Assembly: GCF_037076455.1 (NCBI RefSeq)
Contig: NZ_AP028679.1
Coordinates: 2,185,501-2,249,500 of the forward strand
Source: Desulfoferula mesophila
GTDB lineage: Bacteria; Desulfobacterota; Desulfarculia; Desulfarculales; Desulfarculaceae
Direction: 5' to 3'
Length of the DNA stretch: 64,000 nt
In this document: one piece after another, positions 25,234 to 36,254 of the stretch
Layout of the letters: every line of letters begins with the position of its first letter
Position numbering within the stretch: the stretch's first letter is position 1
Program-made: the position numbers and the translations under genes
Notes under the pieces: generated by a model
What the model saw: only the letters and a program-made list of their open reading frames with translations
Database searches by the model: none
What the model was told of the DNA's origin: nothing

Positions 25234-27322
25234 TGCCTTCCTCCTTGGCTTGCTGGTAGGCCTCCACGATCTTGGCCTGCACGTCGCCGGGCACTTCCTC
25301 GTAGTGATCCAGCTCCATGGTGAAGGCCCCGCGGCCGCCGGTCATGGAGGTGAGCTCGGGCTGGTAGGTCAGCAGCTCGGACATGGGCACATGGGCGCTG
25401 ATCACCTGCAGGCTGCCCTTGGAGTCCATGCCCAACACCCGGCCGCGCCGGGAGCTGATGTCGCCCATGACGTCGCCCATGGCGTCCTCGGGCACGGTCA
25501 CGGTCAGCAGCATGATCGGCTCCAGCAGGGTGGGCTTGCACTGGGCCGCGCCCTTTTTGAAGCCCATGGAACCGGCCACCTTGAAGGCCATTTCCGAGCT
25601 GTCCACCGGGTGGAAGGAGCCGTCCACCAGGCGCACCTTCACGTCCACCATGGGATAGCCTGCCAACACGCCGCCCAGCAGGGCTTCGCCGATGCCCTTT
25701 TCCACCGCCGGGATGTATTGGCGGGGAATGGAACCGCCCACGATCTCGTCCACGAACACGTAACCTTCGCCGGGGTTGTCCGAGGGGCTGATCTCCAGCC
25801 AGGTGTCGCCGAACTGGCCCCGGCCGCCGGTCTGCTTCTTGTAGCGCCCCTGCACCCTGATCGAGCCCTTGATGGTCTCGCGGTAGGGCACCTTGGGGGT
25901 CTTGAGGTTCACCTCCACGCCGAACTTGCGCTTCAGGCGGTCCAGGGTGGTCTCGATGTGCACCGAGCCCATGCCCGAAAGCAGAGCCTCGTTGGTCTGG
26001 GGGTCGCGGTCCAGGCGCAGGGTGGGGTCCTCTTCCAAGAGCCGGTTGATGCCCGCGAAGACCTTTTCCTCGTCGCCCTTTTCCTTGGCCTCGATGGCGT
26101 AGGAAATGACCGCGGGCAGGGGTTCGATGGTCTCGAACTGGATGTTGGCCCCGGCGGCGTAGAGGGTGTCGCCGGTGCGGGTTTCCTTGAGCTTGGGAAT
26201 GGCCACGATGTCGCCGGGCAGGGCCTCGGATACCGTCTTTTGGGTCTTGCCGGTCTGTAGGTAGAGCTGGCCGAAGCGCTCCTTGGCGTCGCGGTTGGGG
26301 TTGATCAGCTGCATGTCCGAGCTGAGGGTGCCCGCGAAAATCCGCACCATGCTCAGGCGGCCGGCAAAGGGATCGGCCACGGTCTTGAACACCAGGCCCG
26401 CGAAGGGCGCGGCGGGATCGGGCTGGCAGGAGGTCTCGCTGCCGTCCTTGGGGTTGATGCCGGCCACGGCTCCCCGAGTGATGGGGGAGGGCAGCAGACG
26501 GTTGATCAGGTCCATCACCGGCTGCACGCCCATGTTCTTCAGGGCGGCGGTGGCGGCCACGGGCAGGAACAGGCGATCGGCCACGCCCTTGGCCAGGCCC
26601 TTGGCCAGGTCGTCGGCGCTGAGCTCCTCGCCCTCCAGGTAACGCTCCATGAGGGTGTCGTCGGCCTCGGCGATGTCTTCGATGAGCGTCTCGCGGGCGG
26701 CTTCCACCGCGTCGGCGAAATCGTCCGGCACCTCGCCGGTGGTCATCTTGCCCGAGCCGTCGGCGGCAAAGGTGTAGGCCTTGTTGGCCAACAAATCCAC
26801 TACGCCGGTGAAGCTATCGGCGGCGCCCATGGGAATTTGCAGCTTGATGGCCTTGATGCCCAGCATGTCGGGGATCATGTTCACCGCGGCGTCAAAGTCC
26901 GCCCGCTCACGGTCCATCTTGTTGACCACCACCAGGGCGGGCAAACCGGCCTTGTCCACGAACTGCCAGACCTTTTCACCCTGCACCTTCACTCCGTCTA
27001 TGGCGTCGGCCACCATGACCACGCCGTCCACGGCCCGGAGAGCGGCGGCGGCGTCGGAGAGGAAGTTGTCGTCGCCGGGGGCGTCCACGAAGTTCACGGT
27101 GAACTTGTTGAAGCCGTAGTGGCCGAAGGAGGCGCTGATGCTGCCTCCGCGCTTGGCCTCTTCGGGCTCCCAGTCCAGGGTGGTGGTGCCTTCGTCCACC
27201 TTGCCCAGGCGGTCGGTGGCCTTGGCGTTGAAGAGCATGGCCTCGGCCAAGGAGGTCTTGCCCCCACCGCCGTGCCCTACGATGGCGACGGTGCGGGTTG
27301 CTTTGATCTTGTCGATGCTCAT
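25229..27322 (-). CDS. fusA: Elongation factor G paralogue (EF-G-2-like)
   Basis: 697 aa from the ATG at 27322 (AGGAG 6 bp upstream). It has all five EF-G domains, but the G1 loop is GHGGGGKTSL rather than the usual GHIDAGKTT, and the switch region reads RGGSISASF rather than RGITI. G3 DAPGDDNF and G4 NKMD are present. This pattern matches the second EF-G type found beside a canonical translocase in many bacteria. It is not next to rpsL/rpsG/tuf, unlike a main fusA. A promoter TTGACT-17-TAATTT lies 60 bp upstream. Confidence 0.88.
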   Translation of the reverse strand: MSIDKIKATRTVAIVGHGGGGKTSLAEAMLFNAKATDRLGKVDEGTTTLDWEPEEAKRGGSISASFGHYGFNKFTVNFVDAPGDDNFLSDAAAALRAVDGVVMVADAIDGVKVQGEKVWQFVDKAGLPALVVVNKMDRERADFDAAVNMIPDMLGIKAIKLQIPMGAADSFTGVVDLLANKAYTFAADGSGKMTTGEVPDDFADAVEAARETLIEDIAEADDTLMERYLEGEELSADDLAKGLAKGVADRLFLPVAATAALKNMGVQPVMDLINRLLPSPITRGAVAGINPKDGSETSCQPDPAAPFAGLVFKTVADPFAGRLSMVRIFAGTLSSDMQLINPNRDAKERFGQLYLQTGKTQKTVSEALPGDIVAIPKLKETRTGDTLYAAGANIQFETIEPLPAVISYAIEAKEKGDEEKVFAGINRLLEEDPTLRLDRDPQTNEALLSGMGSVHIETTLDRLKRKFGVEVNLKTPKVPYRETIKGSIRVQGRYKKQTGGRGQFGDTWLEISPSDNPGEGYVFVDEIVGGSIPRQYIPAVEKGIGEALLGGVLAGYPMVDVKVRLVDGSFHPVDSSEMAFKVAGSMGFKKGAAQCKPTLLEPIMLLTVTVPEDAMGDVMGDISSRRGRVLGMDSKGSLQVISAHVPMSELLTYQPELTSMTGGRGAFTMELDHYEEVPGDVQAKIVEAYQQAKEEGN

Positions 27323-27381
27323 GTCGGCTCCTAAAAGCTGCAAGAGGTAACTATGCCGGTAAAAACGGAATGTAACGGCCA

Positions 27382-27410
27382 AAATTAACCAAGCCCCACA
27401 CGATAGTCAA
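27382..27410 (-). promoter_or_regulatory. Promoter of the EF-G paralogue gene
   Basis: On the minus strand: TTGACT (27410-27405), 17-bp spacer, TAATTT (27387-27382), leaving a leader of about 60 nt before the ATG at 27322. Confidence 0.5.
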
Positions 27411-27488
27411 GTCTTAGCTTGGATAGCGCCCAACTATTTTGTTATGTGCCCCCTCCCGGCCATGTGGCGACGTAAATTTTCTTTGCAC

Positions 27489-27516
27489 TTGATTCCCCCA
27501 CCCGGAGCGATATGAT
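27489..27516 (+). promoter_or_regulatory. Promoter upstream of xerC-hslVU
   Basis: TTGATT (27489-27494), 16-bp spacer, TATGAT (27511-27516), about 70 bp before the xerC GTG. It is probably the main promoter of the long plus-strand biosynthetic run that begins here. Confidence 0.45.
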
Positions 27517-27586
27517 ATTGTTTTTCATATTGCAGCCCAAGCGCTTAGAGGCCCTGGGCGGCAAGAGGAGGCGAGCGTAGGGCGCG

Positions 27587-28534
27587 GTGGAAAAGTGGCT
27601 GAAAGCCTTTGAAGGCTACCTGGCCGAAGGCGCGGGTTCCGCCGCGCTGACCAGCGCGGCCTACCGGCGCGACGTGGTGGAATTCGCGGCGTTTTTGGAC
27701 GGCTATCGCCCCGGTTGGGACTGGCCCTCGGTGGGCGAAACCGACCTCTTGGCCTGGATGGCCCAGGGGCTCAAGACCAAGCAGCGCTCCACCATGGCCC
27801 GCAAGCTCATGAGCCTCAGGAAGTTTTTCGATTTCCTCCTGCGCCAGGGGGAAATCGCGGCCAACCCGGCGCGGCAGGTTAAACCTCCCCGCCAGGGGCA
27901 CCATCTGCCCCCGCGGCTTAGCGTGGACGAGGCCTTTCACCTGGTGGAGGGCCCGGCCCGCCAAATGCGCGCCAAGGCGCTTTTGGGCCCCAAGCGGGCG
28001 GCGGCGCTCAGGGACCTGGCCATGCTGGAGCTGATGTACTCCAGCGGTCTGCGGGTAAGCGAGCTTACCGGCCTGGACCTGGGCCACCTGCGCCTCGACC
28101 TGGGCCTGGCCCGGGTGGTGGAGGGCAAGGGGGGCCGGGAGCGCTGGGTGCCGGTGGGCGCCGGGGCGGCTGAAGCCCTCAAGGGCTACCTGGCCGCCCG
28201 CAGCGAGTTGGCTCCCAAGGATGGGGAGCAGGAGGCGCTGTTCTTGAACCAAAAGGGCGGGCGCATCACCCAGCGCAGCGTGCAGCGCCTGGTGGCCCGT
28301 TTCGCGGGCGAGCTCAGCGCGGGACGCAGGCTCAGCCCGCACGCCCTGCGCCATGCCATGGCCACCCACCTCTTGGAGGGCGGGGCGGACCTTCGCTCGG
28401 TGCAGGAGATGCTGGGGCACAAGAGCCTCAGCACCACCCAGAAATACACCCACCTCACGGTGGACCACCTGCTCAAGGTCTATGACCAGGCCCACCCCCG
28501 GGCCCACGAGACCGAGGGCGAGGAGGATAAATAA
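27587..28534 (+). CDS. xerC: Tyrosine recombinase XerC
   Basis: 315 aa. The GTG at 27587 is the first possible start after an in-frame stop at 27578. The N-terminal SAM-like core-binding domain is about 1-110. The catalytic set is visible: Arg in SGLRVSELTGL, HALRH, the LGHKSLST His and the nucleophile Tyr in TTQKYTH. With XerD it resolves chromosome dimers at dif. Its position before hslV-hslU is a common bacterial arrangement and argues for housekeeping XerC rather than an integrase. Confidence 0.92.
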   Translation: MEKWLKAFEGYLAEGAGSAALTSAAYRRDVVEFAAFLDGYRPGWDWPSVGETDLLAWMAQGLKTKQRSTMARKLMSLRKFFDFLLRQGEIAANPARQVKPPRQGHHLPPRLSVDEAFHLVEGPARQMRAKALLGPKRAAALRDLAMLELMYSSGLRVSELTGLDLGHLRLDLGLARVVEGKGGRERWVPVGAGAAEALKGYLAARSELAPKDGEQEALFLNQKGGRITQRSVQRLVARFAGELSAGRRLSPHALRHAMATHLLEGGADLRSVQEMLGHKSLSTTQKYTHLTVDHLLKVYDQAHPRAHETEGEEDK

Positions 28535-29074
28535 ATGTCCACTCCCCAGATGCGCGGCACCACGGTATTGGCCCTTCGGCACGCCGGCGGGGTGGTCATG
28601 GCCGCCGACGGGCAGGTGACCTTGGGCAACACCGTGATGAAGGCCACCGCCAACAAGCTGCGGCGGTTGTATCACGACCAGGTGCTGGCCGGGTTCGCCG
28701 GGGCCACGGCCGACGCCTTCACCCTGTTCGAGCGCCTGGAGAGCAAGCTGGAGGCCTATGCCGGCAACCTGACCCGGGCGGCGGTGGAGTTGGCCAAGGA
28801 CTGGCGCACCGACAAGGCCCTGCGCCAGCTCGAAGCCCTGCTGTTGGCCGCGGACAAGGACAAGCTCTTGATCATCTCCGGTTCGGGCGACGTCATCGAC
28901 CCGGAGGAGGGCATCGCGGCCATCGGCTCGGGCGGGCCCTTCGCCCTGGCGGCGGCGCGGGCCTTGGTAAAGAATACCGACATGGACGCCGAGGCCATCG
29001 CCCGCGAGGCGCTGGACATTGCCGGCGACATCTGCATTTACACCAACCACCAGATAAGGGTGGAGAGCCTATAA
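28535..29074 (+). CDS. hslV: ATP-dependent protease subunit HslV
   Basis: 179 aa. The short pro-sequence MSTPQMRG precedes the catalytic N-terminal Thr of [10 protein letters not shown], as in HslV. It also has [10 protein letters not shown] and a conserved SGSGDVI segment. It forms the proteolytic double hexamer with HslU, which begins immediately after its stop. It follows xerC without a gap. Confidence 0.96.
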   Translation: MSTPQMRGTTVLALRHAGGVVMAADGQVTLGNTVMKATANKLRRLYHDQVLAGFAGATADAFTLFERLESKLEAYAGNLTRAAVELAKDWRTDKALRQLEALLLAADKDKLLIISGSGDVIDPEEGIAAIGSGGPFALAAARALVKNTDMDAEAIAREALDIAGDICIYTNHQIRVESL

Positions 29075-30442
29075 ATGGCAACCCTGACTCCCAGAGAGAC
29101 CGTGGCCGAGCTGGACAAGTACGTCATCGGCCAACACGACGCCAAGCGCTGCGTGGCCATTGCCCTCCGCAACCGCTGGCGCCGCCGCCAGGTGCCCGAG
29201 CACCTGCGCGACGAGATAGCGCCCAAGAACATCATCATGATCGGGCCCACCGGGGTGGGCAAGACCGAGATAGCCCGGCGCCTGGCCCGCCTGGCCGACG
29301 CGCCGTTCCTCAAGGTGGAGGCCAGCAAGTTCACCGAGGTGGGCTACGTGGGCCGCGACGTGGAGTCCATGATCCGCGACCTCACCGAGCTGGCCATCAA
29401 CATGGTCAAGGCGGCCGAGCACGAGACGGTGCGGGCCAAGGCTAGAGAGCTGGCCGAGGAGCGTCTGCTGGACATCCTGCTGCCGCCGCGCCGGGCGGGC
29501 GACGAAAAGGACGAGGAAGACGCGGGCCACCTGGAGGTGGTGCGGGCCGGGGAGGACCTCAACCCCACCCGCAGCAAGCTGCGCCGCCTGCTGCACGAGG
29601 GAAAGCTCAACGAGCGCTACGTGGACCTGGAGGTGCAGTCCCAGGGGCCCACGCCCATGGTGGAGATTTTCTCGGCCGGGGGCATGGAAGAGATGGGCAT
29701 GAACCTCAAGGACATGCTGGGCGGCATGTTCCCCCAGCAGACCAAGCGCCGCAAGGTCAAGGTGCCCGAGGCCCTGGAGATCCTGACCAACGAGGAAGCC
29801 GGGCGGCTCATCGACATGGACCGGGTGGTGAGCGAGGCCATGTCCAAGGTGGAGCAGGAGGGCATCATCTTCCTGGACGAGATCGACAAAATCGCGGGCC
29901 GGGAGACCGGGCACGGCCCGGACGTGAGCCGCGAAGGCGTGCAGCGCGATCTATTGCCCCTGGTGGAGGGCTCCACGGTGACCACCAAGTACGGCATGAT
30001 CAAGACCGACCATATCTTGTTCATCGCCGCCGGGGCCTTCCACGTGTCCAAGCCCAGCGACCTGGTGCCCGAGCTGCAGGGGCGCTTTCCCATCCGGGTG
30101 GAGTTGCAGGCGCTGAGCGCCGACGACTTCGTGCGCATCCTCACCGAGCCGGAGAACGCCCTGATCCGCCAGTACGAGGAGTTGATGAAGACCGAGGGCC
30201 TGACCCTGGACTTCACCCCCGAGGCCATCCGGGAGCTGGCCGAGATCGCCAGCCAGGTGAACCAGGCCACCGAGAACATCGGGGCGCGCCGCTTGCACAC
30301 GGTGATGGAGCGCCTGCTGGAAGAGGTCTCCTTCGAGGCTCCGGGCATGGAAGGAGTGACCCTGAAGATCGACGCGGACTACGTGCAACAGCGCCTGTCC
30401 GAGATAAGCACCGATCGGGACCTGAGCCGTTATATCCTGTAG
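29075..30442 (+). CDS. hslU: HslU, ATPase subunit of the HslUV protease
   Basis: 455 aa. An N-terminal AAA+ module with Walker [10 protein letters not shown] and Walker [12 protein letters not shown] flanks the I-domain (about 110-240). The C-terminus ends in SRYIL, the tail that docks into HslV to activate it. The pore-loop-type motif [16 protein letters not shown] is present. HslU unfolds substrates and feeds them to HslV. Confidence 0.96.
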   Translation: MATLTPRETVAELDKYVIGQHDAKRCVAIALRNRWRRRQVPEHLRDEIAPKNIIMIGPTGVGKTEIARRLARLADAPFLKVEASKFTEVGYVGRDVESMIRDLTELAINMVKAAEHETVRAKARELAEERLLDILLPPRRAGDEKDEEDAGHLEVVRAGEDLNPTRSKLRRLLHEGKLNERYVDLEVQSQGPTPMVEIFSAGGMEEMGMNLKDMLGGMFPQQTKRRKVKVPEALEILTNEEAGRLIDMDRVVSEAMSKVEQEGIIFLDEIDKIAGRETGHGPDVSREGVQRDLLPLVEGSTVTTKYGMIKTDHILFIAAGAFHVSKPSDLVPELQGRFPIRVELQALSADDFVRILTEPENALIRQYEELMKTEGLTLDFTPEAIRELAEIASQVNQATENIGARRLHTVMERLLEEVSFEAPGMEGVTLKIDADYVQQRLSEISTDRDLSRYIL

Positions 30443-30452
30443 GAAGGAAAGC

Positions 30453-31346
30453 ATGGCTTCCATCGATCCGAAAATAACCGCCCAGACCCTCATCGAGGCG
30501 CTGCCCTATATAAGGCGTTTCGCCGGGCAGACGGTGGTGGTCAAATACGGCGGCCACGCCATGGTGGACGAGGACCTCAAGGAGAGCTTCGCCCTGAACG
30601 TGATCCTCCTCCGGGCGGTGGGCATCTACCCGGTGGTGGTGCACGGCGGCGGCCCCCAGATCGGCGATCTGCTCAAGCGGCTCAACATCGCCTGCGAGTT
30701 CATCGACGGCATGCGGGTCACCAGCCCCGAGGTCATGGACGTGGTGCAGATGGTCCTGGTGGGCCAGGTCAACGCCTCCATCGTGGGGCTGATCAACAAG
30801 CACGGCGGCCGGGCCGTGGGACTCAACGGCCACGACGGCGGGCTGATCAAGGCCGGCAAGATGCAGATGACCCGCAAGGGACTCGCCGCCGACCAGCCGC
30901 CCGAGATCATCGACCTGGGCCTGGTGGGCCAGGTGGAGGCGGTGGACGCCCAGGTGCTGCACGCCCTGGAGCACGGCAACTTCATCCCGGTGATCGCCCC
31001 GGTGGGGGTGGGGCCCCAGGGCGAGTCGTTCAACATCAACGCCGACCTGGTGGCCGCGGCGGTGGCCAGCCGCCTGAGGGTGGCCAAGCTGATCATGATG
31101 ACCGACACTCCGGGGGTGCTGGACGGCGAGGGCAAGCTGATCAGCTCGCTGACCGCGGCCAAGGCCGAGGAGCTCAAACAGAGCGGGGTCATCGCCGGAG
31201 GCATGATCCCCAAGGTGGGCTGCTGCCTGGACGCCCTGGAGGCCGGGGTGGAGCGGGCCCACATCATCGACGGGCGGGTGCCCAACGCCCTGCTCTTGGA
31301 GGTGTTCACCGACCAAGGGGTGGGCACGGTGTTCAGCGCCCGTTGA
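30453..31346 (+). CDS. argB: Acetylglutamate kinase
   Basis: 297 aa, AAK superfamily. It has VVKYGGHAM near the N-terminus, VVHGGGPQIGDLLK for substrate binding and GGMIPKVGCCLDAL for nucleotide binding. It phosphorylates N-acetylglutamate, the second step of arginine synthesis, usually under arginine feedback. It starts 10 bp after hslU behind AGGAAGG and is the first of five consecutive arg genes; argJ and argC are not in the window. Confidence 0.95.
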   Translation: MASIDPKITAQTLIEALPYIRRFAGQTVVVKYGGHAMVDEDLKESFALNVILLRAVGIYPVVVHGGGPQIGDLLKRLNIACEFIDGMRVTSPEVMDVVQMVLVGQVNASIVGLINKHGGRAVGLNGHDGGLIKAGKMQMTRKGLAADQPPEIIDLGLVGQVEAVDAQVLHALEHGNFIPVIAPVGVGPQGESFNINADLVAAAVASRLRVAKLIMMTDTPGVLDGEGKLISSLTAAKAEELKQSGVIAGGMIPKVGCCLDALEAGVERAHIIDGRVPNALLLEVFTDQGVGTVFSAR

Positions 31347-31461
31347 TCGGCGGGAACTGGAGGGGCGAGAAGAAAATGTATTTGATGCACGGGAAACGAC
31401 GATAAAGCCGCGAACCTGGAATGCGCATAATTTCTTTTCTTTCAGCTAAGGAGCCATGGAA

Positions 31462-32643
31462 ATGGACGCGGCAACGCTAGTCGATAAATACGTAATGAAC
31501 ACCTATGGTAGGGCCCCCATCACTTTTGTGCAGGGCCAGGGCACCCAGCTCTGGGATTCCCAGGGCAACCAGTACACCGACTTTTTGGCGGGCATCGCGG
31601 TGGTCAACCTGGGCCACGCCCACCCCGAAGTGACCGAGGCCGTCTGCGAGCAGGCGGCCCGCTTGGTGCACGTGAGCAACCTCTACTACACCGAGCCCCA
31701 GGCCAGGGTGGCCGAGCTTTTGGTGGAGAACTCCTTTGCCGACAAGGTGTTCTTCTGCAACTCCGGGGCCGAGGCCAACGAGGGAGCCCTCAAGCTGGCC
31801 CGCCTGTGGGGCAAGAACAAGATGAAGGGCGCCTTCACCATCATCACCATGGAGCGCTCCTTCCACGGCCGGACCTTGGGCACTCTTTCGGCCACGGGCC
31901 AGGACAAGATCCAAAAGGGCTACGACCCGCTGGTGCCCCGTTTCAAGCACGTGCCCTACGGCGACCTGGAAGCGGTGAAGGCCGTGTGGGACGACAACGT
32001 GTGCGCGGTGCTGGTGGAGCCGGTGCTGGGCGAGGGCGGGGTGGTGGTGCCGCCCGACGGCTACCTGCCCGGCCTGCGCGAGCTGTGCGACAGCCACGGG
32101 GCCCTGCTCATGTTCGACGAGGTGCAGACCGGCCTGGGCCGCACCGGCAAGCTGTTCGCCCACGAGCACTTCGGGGTCAAGCCCCACGTGATGACCCTGG
32201 CCAAGGCCCTGGCCAACGGCCTGCCGGCCGGGGCGGTGTTGGCCGACGTCGAGGCGGCCGAGATGTTCGGACCCGGTTCCCATGCCACCACCTTTGGGGC
32301 CGGACCCGTGGTCATGGCCGCCGCCGGGGTGGTGCTCGAAAACCTGGTCAACGGCGGGCTGGTGGAGCACGCCGAGGCCACCGGCTATTACTTCAAGGCG
32401 CAACTGGAAGGCCTGGCCGCCAAGTACCCCAAGGTGGTGACCCAGGTGCGCGGCCTGGGCCTCTTGTTGGGCCTGGCCCTCAACATGGCGGCCGGCCCCT
32501 TGGTGGTCCGGCTCCGGGAAATGGGCTACATTGTGGGAGCCGCCCAGGATACCGTCATCCGTTTCGCCCCGCCCCTGGTGGTGACCCAGGGCGACATCGA
32601 CGGGCTTGTGGCCGCCCTGGATCAGGCCCTGGCCGAGATTTAG
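31462..32643 (+). CDS. argD: Acetylornithine aminotransferase
   Basis: 393 aa from the ATG at 31462, which has AAGGAG 8 bp upstream; an ATG two codons earlier would sit only 2 bp from it. It is a class III PLP aminotransferase, with CNSGAEANEGALKLAR, the MFDEVQTGLGRTGK segment and the PLP lysine in TLAKALANGLPAG. It makes N-acetylornithine from the semialdehyde. The 110-bp gap before it is AT-richer than its surroundings and may hold an internal promoter. Confidence 0.94.
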   Translation: MDAATLVDKYVMNTYGRAPITFVQGQGTQLWDSQGNQYTDFLAGIAVVNLGHAHPEVTEAVCEQAARLVHVSNLYYTEPQARVAELLVENSFADKVFFCNSGAEANEGALKLARLWGKNKMKGAFTIITMERSFHGRTLGTLSATGQDKIQKGYDPLVPRFKHVPYGDLEAVKAVWDDNVCAVLVEPVLGEGGVVVPPDGYLPGLRELCDSHGALLMFDEVQTGLGRTGKLFAHEHFGVKPHVMTLAKALANGLPAGAVLADVEAAEMFGPGSHATTFGAGPVVMAAAGVVLENLVNGGLVEHAEATGYYFKAQLEGLAAKYPKVVTQVRGLGLLLGLALNMAAGPLVVRLREMGYIVGAAQDTVIRFAPPLVVTQGDIDGLVAALDQALAEI

Positions 32644-32691
32644 CCGGCGATTTGGCCGTACTACTGAACTAAACTAAAATCGGTATTAAGG

Positions 32692-33621
32692 ATGCAACTT
32701 AACACCAGACATCTACTGACGATTAGAGACTTGAATCCCGAAGAGGTGCGCGAGTTGGTGCGGCGGGCCGCGGAACTCAAGGCCTCCTTGGGCAGCCCGG
32801 AGCATCCCCAGCCCCTGCGGGGCAAGAGCGTGGCTCTGATCTTTGACAAGCCCTCCACCCGCACTCGGGTGTCTTTCGAGGTGGGCGTTACCCAGTTGGG
32901 CGGCAAGGCTCTGTTCATGACCTCGCGCGATAGCCAACTGGGCCGCGACGAGCCCCTCAAGGATACCGCCAGGGTCATGAGCCGCTACGTGGACGCCATG
33001 GTGGTGCGCACCTTTGGCCAAAGCGTGGTAGAGGACCTGGCCCAGTGGGGCAGCGTGCCGGTGATCAACGCGCTCACCGACCTGTACCATCCCTGCCAGG
33101 TCTTGAGCGACCTCTTGACCGTGAGCGAGCACCTGGGGCGCCTGGAGGGGATCGCCTACGCCTGGCTGGGCGACGGCAACAACATGGCCCACTCCTGGCT
33201 GGAGGCCGCCGCCGCCCTGAAGCTCAACCTGCGCTTGGCCTGCCCGCCGAACTTCATGCCCGATGCGGGCATCGTGGCCCACGCTCGCGAGCGGGGGGCC
33301 GAGATCACCTTGACCCACGACCCCCGCGAGGCCATCGCCGGGGCCCAGGTGATCAACACCGACGTGTGGGCCTCCATGGGCCAGGAGGCCGAGGCCGGGG
33401 CCCGGCTCCAGGCCTTTGCCGGCTACACCCTGGACGCGCAACTGATGTCCCTGGCCGATCCCAAGGCCATTGTGCTACATTGTCTACCCGCCCACCGGGG
33501 CGAGGAAATCAGCGAAGAAGTCATGGAAGGCCCCCAATCGGTGGTCTGGGACCAGGCGGAAAACCGCCTGCACATGCAAAAAGCCATCATGGAAGCCCTC
33601 CTGGCTCCGCAAGTGAGTTGA
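32692..33621 (+). CDS. argF: Ornithine carbamoyltransferase
   Basis: 309 aa. It has the carbamoyl-phosphate loop [11 protein letters not shown], the [13 protein letters not shown] motif (HPCQ) and the ornithine-binding [13 protein letters not shown]. It catalyses ornithine plus carbamoyl phosphate to citrulline. The start ATG has only a close AAGG upstream, so initiation may be weak or coupled. Confidence 0.95.
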   Translation: MQLNTRHLLTIRDLNPEEVRELVRRAAELKASLGSPEHPQPLRGKSVALIFDKPSTRTRVSFEVGVTQLGGKALFMTSRDSQLGRDEPLKDTARVMSRYVDAMVVRTFGQSVVEDLAQWGSVPVINALTDLYHPCQVLSDLLTVSEHLGRLEGIAYAWLGDGNNMAHSWLEAAAALKLNLRLACPPNFMPDAGIVAHARERGAEITLTHDPREAIAGAQVINTDVWASMGQEAEAGARLQAFAGYTLDAQLMSLADPKAIVLHCLPAHRGEEISEEVMEGPQSVVWDQAENRLHMQKAIMEALLAPQVS

Positions 33622-33626
33622 AGATC

Positions 33627-34841
<1,215 letters not shown>

Positions 34842-34850
34842 CCGCGCCGC

Positions 34851-36254
34851 ATGGACGAGAGCAAGGCCAAAAGGCTCTGGGGAGGGCGCTTCGCCGAAGG
34901 CCCCAGCCAGACCATGGAGCGCATCAACGCCTCCATCTCGGTGGACAAGCGCCTCTACCTCCAGGATATCCGGGGCTCCCAAGCCCACGCGGCCATGCTG
35001 GCCCGCCAGGGCATCCTCACGGCCGACGACGCCAAGAAGATCATCGCCGGCCTGGAGCAGGTAAGGGCGGAGATCGAGGCGGGGCAGATGCAGTGGTCCG
35101 AGTCCTTGGAGGACATCCACACTCACGTTGAGATGCGCCTCAAGGAGCTGATCGGCGAGGCGGCCGGGCGGCTGCACACCGCCCGCTCGCGCAACGATCA
35201 GGTGGCCACCGATCTGCGCCTGTGGGTCATGGACGCCTGCCGGGAGATCGACGGGGCCTTGCTTAATTTTCAGCGCGCCCTGGTGAACCGGGCCGAGGAG
35301 CACCTCGGGGTGATCATGCCCGGCTACACCCACTTGCAGCGGGCCCAGCCGGTGCTCTTGTCCCACCACCTTTTGGCCTACGTGGAGATGGCCTGGCGCG
35401 ACCGGGCCCGGCTGGCCGACTGCCTGGGGCGTGCCGCGGTGTTGCCCCTGGGGGCCGCGGCCCTGGCGGGCACCAGCTTTGCCCTGGACCCGGCCTCGGT
35501 GGCCGACGAGTTGGGCTTTGGCGGGGTGTTCGCCAACTCCCTGGACGCGGTGAGCGACCGTGACTTCGCGGCCGAGTTCCTCTTTGCCCTGGGCCTGATC
35601 CAGGTGCATCTGAGCCGCATGGCCGAAGAGTTGGTGCTGTGGTCTTCCATGGAGTTCGGCTTCATCTCCCTGAGTGACGCCTTTGCCACCGGCAGCTCCA
35701 TCATGCCCCAAAAGAAAAACCCCGACGCCGCCGAGCTGGTGCGGGGCAAGACCGGACGGGTGCTGGGCGACTTGATCAGCCTGCTCACCGTGCTCAAGGG
35801 CCTGCCCTTGGCCTACAACAAGGACCTGCAGGAGGACAAGGAGCCGGTGTTCGACGCTTTTGACACCGTCCTGGACAGCCTGCTGGTCATGGCCCCCATG
35901 GTCGAGACCATGCACGTGCACGCCGAACGCATGGAGCTGGCGGTGCACCACGGCTTCTTGAACGCCACCGAGCTGGCCGACTACCTGGCCGCCAGGGGGG
36001 TGCCCTTTAGGGTGGCCCACGAGGTTTCGGGCAAGGCGGTGCGCTTGGCCGAGGAACGCGTGTGTACTCTGGAAGAGCTAAGCGGCGAAGATCACGCACG
36101 TTTGTGCGAAGGGCTTGAGGTTGAGCTGGATGACGGGTTAAAACAAGCCTTGGACCCCGGCCGGGCGGTGGACCGCAGGATCTCTCCTGGCGGCACTGCC
36201 AGGCAAAACGTTGAAGCAGCCCTCAAGGAGGCGAGGAAGCGGTTATGGCCATAA
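34851..36254 (+). CDS. argH: Argininosuccinate lyase
   Basis: 467 aa. The superfamily signature GSSIMPQKKNPDAAELVRGK carries the catalytic Ser loop, and the N-terminal LWGGRFAEGPS plus TARSRNDQVATDLRL are classic. It cleaves argininosuccinate to arginine and fumarate. Its end overlaps the next lipoprotein gene by 10 bp. Confidence 0.96.
   Translation: MDESKAKRLWGGRFAEGPSQTMERINASISVDKRLYLQDIRGSQAHAAMLARQGILTADDAKKIIAGLEQVRAEIEAGQMQWSESLEDIHTHVEMRLKELIGEAAGRLHTARSRNDQVATDLRLWVMDACREIDGALLNFQRALVNRAEEHLGVIMPGYTHLQRAQPVLLSHHLLAYVEMAWRDRARLADCLGRAAVLPLGAAALAGTSFALDPASVADELGFGGVFANSLDAVSDRDFAAEFLFALGLIQVHLSRMAEELVLWSSMEFGFISLSDAFATGSSIMPQKKNPDAAELVRGKTGRVLGDLISLLTVLKGLPLAYNKDLQEDKEPVFDAFDTVLDSLLVMAPMVETMHVHAERMELAVHHGFLNATELADYLAARGVPFRVAHEVSGKAVRLAEERVCTLEELSGEDHARLCEGLEVELDDGLKQALDPGRAVDRRISPGGTARQNVEAALKEARKRLWP

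Noticed and set aside
27587-28534. XerC-type recombinase as sign of an integrated element
   Set aside because: Its linkage to hslVU and the lack of att repeats, phage or plasmid genes indicate housekeeping XerC.
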